From Pseudomonas linyingensis (lineage in GTDB: Bacteria > Pseudomonadota > Gammaproteobacteria > Pseudomonadales > Pseudomonadaceae): a stretch of DNA of 64,000 nt. The translations under genes and the position numbers were made by a program. The notes under the pieces were generated by a model, which searched no databases, was not told the DNA's origin, and worked only from the letters and a program-made list of their open reading frames with translations. Positions 62,115-64,000 of the stretch are shown here, piece after piece. Where the stretch lies: NCBI RefSeq assembly GCF_900109175.1, contig NZ_FNZE01000011.1, positions 62,001 to 126,000 of the forward strand. The letters are read 5' to 3'. How positions within the stretch are numbered: the first letter of the stretch is position 1; each line of letters starts with the position of its first letter.

Positions 62115-64000
62115 GGCGAAGACTCCAGCGGGGATTGCGCGGTGCGCGGAGTGGCCTGGGCCAGGCAGCGCGCCAGTTCGTCGAGCTGGAAGCGCCGGGC
62201 CAGGCCACGCAGGCGCTCGATGGCCGGCGCGCAGCCCGGCTCCTCCTGCTCCAGGCGGTCGAGGCGCTCGATCACGCCGCGCACGTAACCGAGTGCAGCC
62301 AGTTCGCCCAGCTCGGCCAGCGCTTGCGCCGGCAGGTCGAGGGATGCGGGCGGCACCGGCTCGGCGCTTTCGCGGCGCAGCCAGTCGAGTCCGAGGTGTA
62401 AACGGATCTTCTCCAGCAGCGCCGGGCCGTGCACCGGCTTGGCCAGATAGTCGTTGCAGGCGGGATCGAGGCGGCGCTCGCCCTCGTCGGCGAAGGCGTT
62501 GGCGGAGACCACGATGATCGGCGCCGGCGAGCCGACCGACTGGCGGATCAGCCGGCTGGTCTGCCAGCCGTCCATCTGCGGCATCGACAGGTCCATGAGG
62601 ATCAGGTCGGGGTTGAGCAGCGACACCTGGCTCAGCGCCTGCTGGCCTCTGGCGGCCATGGCGATGTCGAAGCCCAGCGGTTCGAGCAGGCCGGCCAGCA
62701 CCTTGCGGTGCTCCAGATGGTCGTCGACCACCAGGATGCGCCGGCGCGGGCCGCGGTAGCCGACGATGTCGTGCTCCTCGGCCAGCAGCGCCTGCGGCAC
62801 GCGCACCGCCGGTAGGTACAGGCGCAGCTGGAAGCGGCTGCCCTGCCCCGGCTCGCTGCTCACCGTCAGCTCGCCGCCCATCAGCACGCTGAGCATGCGC
62901 GCGATGGTCAGGCCGAGACCCAGGCCGTGGTCCTGGCGCGCCGTATCGCCGCGCTCGAACGGCTGGAACAGCCGTTCGAGCTGCTCGGCGGCCATGCCGA
63001 TTCCGGTGTCGAGGATCTCGAAGGTGGCGGTCTGGCGAAGGTAGCCGACGCGCAGGGTGACGCTGCCCTGCTCGGTGTAGCGTACGGCGTTGCCAAGCAG
63101 GTTGATGAGGATCTGGCGCAGGCGCTTCTCGTCGCCGCGTACCACCGCCGGCAGGCCGACGCTGCGCTCCAGGCGGAAGGCCAGGCCCTTCTCGGCGGCC
63201 TGCAGAGCGCACATCTTGCCGAGCTGGTCGACGAACTCGGCGAAGTCGATCTCGCACGGCTCCAGGTTGAGCTTGCCGGCCTCGATCCGCGCCACGTCGA
63301 GCAGGCCGTCGATCAGCGACAGCAGATGCGCGCCGCTGCGGTGGATGGTGGCGAGGGCGTCCTGCTGGCGCTCGGCCAGGCCGCTGTCGCGACGCAGGAT
63401 CTGGGTGTAGCCGAGGATGCTGTTGAGCGGGGTACGCAGCTCGTGGGATAGGCCGGTGACGTAGCGGCTCTTCGCCGCGCTGGCCGCCTCGGCGGCCTCC
63501 TTGGCCTTCTGCAGTTGGACGTCAGTCTCGCGGTGGGCGTCGATCTCCTCGATCAGTAGGCGGGTCTGGCGGTTCGACTCCTCCAGCGCGACACGGCGGC
63601 TCTCGCGGTTGAGCACTACCCACCAGGCCAGCACGCCGATGAACAGGGCGAGGATGAAGAACGCCTTGAGGAAGCCCTGCTGCAGGGGCTGCGCCGCGTC
63701 GGCGGCCAAACCATGGGCGACCTGGCCGTAGACCAGCGCCAGAGCGCCGGCAAGCAGGACGCTCATCAGACCGAACACCAGCAGGTAGTGCAGCAGGCGG
63801 GTATGCAGGCGCGGCACGGCGACGCCGGGCAGCAGGCGGCCGAGCCAGCTTTCCAGACGCTGGTGCAGCGGCACGCGCGGCTTGCACTGGTCGCCGCAAC
63901 GGGCATCCAGCGAGCAGCACAGCGAGCAGATCGGCGCGGCGTAGGCCGGGCAGAAGGCCATGTCGGGTTCCTCATAGGCGTTGCCGCACACCCCGCACTC
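62111..64000 (-). CDS. hybrid sensor histidine kinase (5' end outside window)
   Basis: The frame is open to the window edge, so the N-terminus is missing; 629 residues are seen. In order: a Cys-rich segment (C-G-V-C-G-N, F-C-P-A-Y, I-C-S-L-C-C-S-L-D-A-R-C), two membrane helices (about residues 70-95 and 115-135), a HisKA domain with His in S-H-E-L-R-T-P-L-N, a HATPase with D-T-G-I-G-M and G-L-G-L-G-L-T, a receiver (Asp in L-M-D-L-S-M-P-Q-M-D-G) and a helical tail. Such kinases can carry an N-terminal transporter-like sensor, to be looked for upstream. Operon with the urease genes. Confidence 0.92.
   Translation of the reverse strand, partial: ECGVCGNAYEEPDMAFCPAYAAPICSLCCSLDARCGDQCKPRVPLHQRLESWLGRLLPGVAVPRLHTRLLHYLLVFGLMSVLLAGALALVYGQVAHGLAADAAQPLQQGFLKAFFILALFIGVLAWWVVLNRESRRVALEESNRQTRLLIEEIDAHRETDVQLQKAKEAAEAASAAKSRYVTGLSHELRTPLNSILGYTQILRRDSGLAERQQDALATIHRSGAHLLSLIDGLLDVARIEAGKLNLEPCEIDFAEFVDQLGKMCALQAAEKGLAFRLERSVGLPAVVRGDEKRLRQILINLLGNAVRYTEQGSVTLRVGYLRQTATFEILDTGIGMAAEQLERLFQPFERGDTARQDHGLGLGLTIARMLSVLMGGELTVSSEPGQGSRFQLRLYLPAVRVPQALLAEEHDIVGYRGPRRRILVVDDHLEHRKVLAGLLEPLGFDIAMAARGQQALSQVSLLNPDLILMDLSMPQMDGWQTSRLIRQSVGSPAPIIVVSANAFADEGERRLDPACNDYLAKPVHGPALLEKIRLHLGLDWLRRESAEPVPPASLDLPAQALAELGELAALGYVRGVIERLDRLEQEEPGCAPAIERLRGLARRFQLDELARCLAQATPRTAQSPLESSP

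Overview
The window is a high-GC gammaproteobacterial chromosome segment, most likely Pseudomonas in the broad sense. The evidence is the adjacent galU and gor genes, an OprD-family porin, a CcoG/MocR pair, Pseudomonas-type KauB-like dehydrogenase and creatinase, and a ureDABCEFG layout typical of that genus. No species can be named from the sequence alone.

Region 1 (1 to about 15,980) is the right arm of a prophage. It holds the tape-measure C-terminus, a run of overlapping tail genes, a lambda R-type endolysin and an Rz/Rz1 spanin pair with Rz1 nested in Rz. Accessory genes follow: a SRAP/HMCES-type DNA-repair protein, an antirepressor behind a structured leader that looks like a C4 antisense-RNA switch, an unknown two-helix membrane protein, and a UmuD-like protein behind a perfect LexA box. 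The prophage ends at the 3' half of a tRNA-Leu(UAA) gene, the likely attR. The left end and integrase lie outside the window.

Region 2 (16-33.7 kb) is mostly core chromosome: galU, gor, a periplasmic copper chaperone, a divergent KfrA-like/tyrosine-recombinase pair resembling TnpT/TnpS of Tn4651-type transposons, gltS with a TAXI-type lipoprotein, a GH5 glucanase, an ABC exporter with a degenerate ATPase, glk, a MocR regulator, ccoG, and another tyrosine recombinase with an inverted repeat in its promoter region.

Region 3 (33.8-36.4 kb) is an insertion-sequence graveyard: an IS21 istB stub and an IS256 element, still flanked by its 8-bp target duplication, with an IS3-family remnant nested in it.

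Region 4 (36.4-49.1 kb) is a catabolic cluster: M20 deacylase, OprD porin, exported M20D amidohydrolase, TAT-exported FAD amine oxidase, c-type cytochrome, exported RidA, LysR, MHS-type transporter, a thiamine-diphosphate 2-keto-acid decarboxylase-like enzyme and a KauB/PuuC-type aldehyde dehydrogenase. Read as a pathway, an N-acylated amine or amino acid would be deacylated, oxidised to an imine (electrons to cytochrome c), hydrolysed by RidA, decarboxylated and oxidised to an acid.

Region 5 (49.7-64 kb) handles guanidino and urea nitrogen. It contains creatinase, a LysR regulator, an amino-acid-type ABC importer, an EamA permease and the full urease operon (ureDABCE, a 60-residue HupE-like protein, ureFG), transcribed behind an overlapping hybrid histidine kinase and LuxR-type response regulator. 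Two identical 19-bp dyads of LysR T-N11-A type sit upstream of creatinase and upstream of the ABC importer. This suggests one regulon for creatine uptake and hydrolysis, with released urea passed to the adjacent urease.
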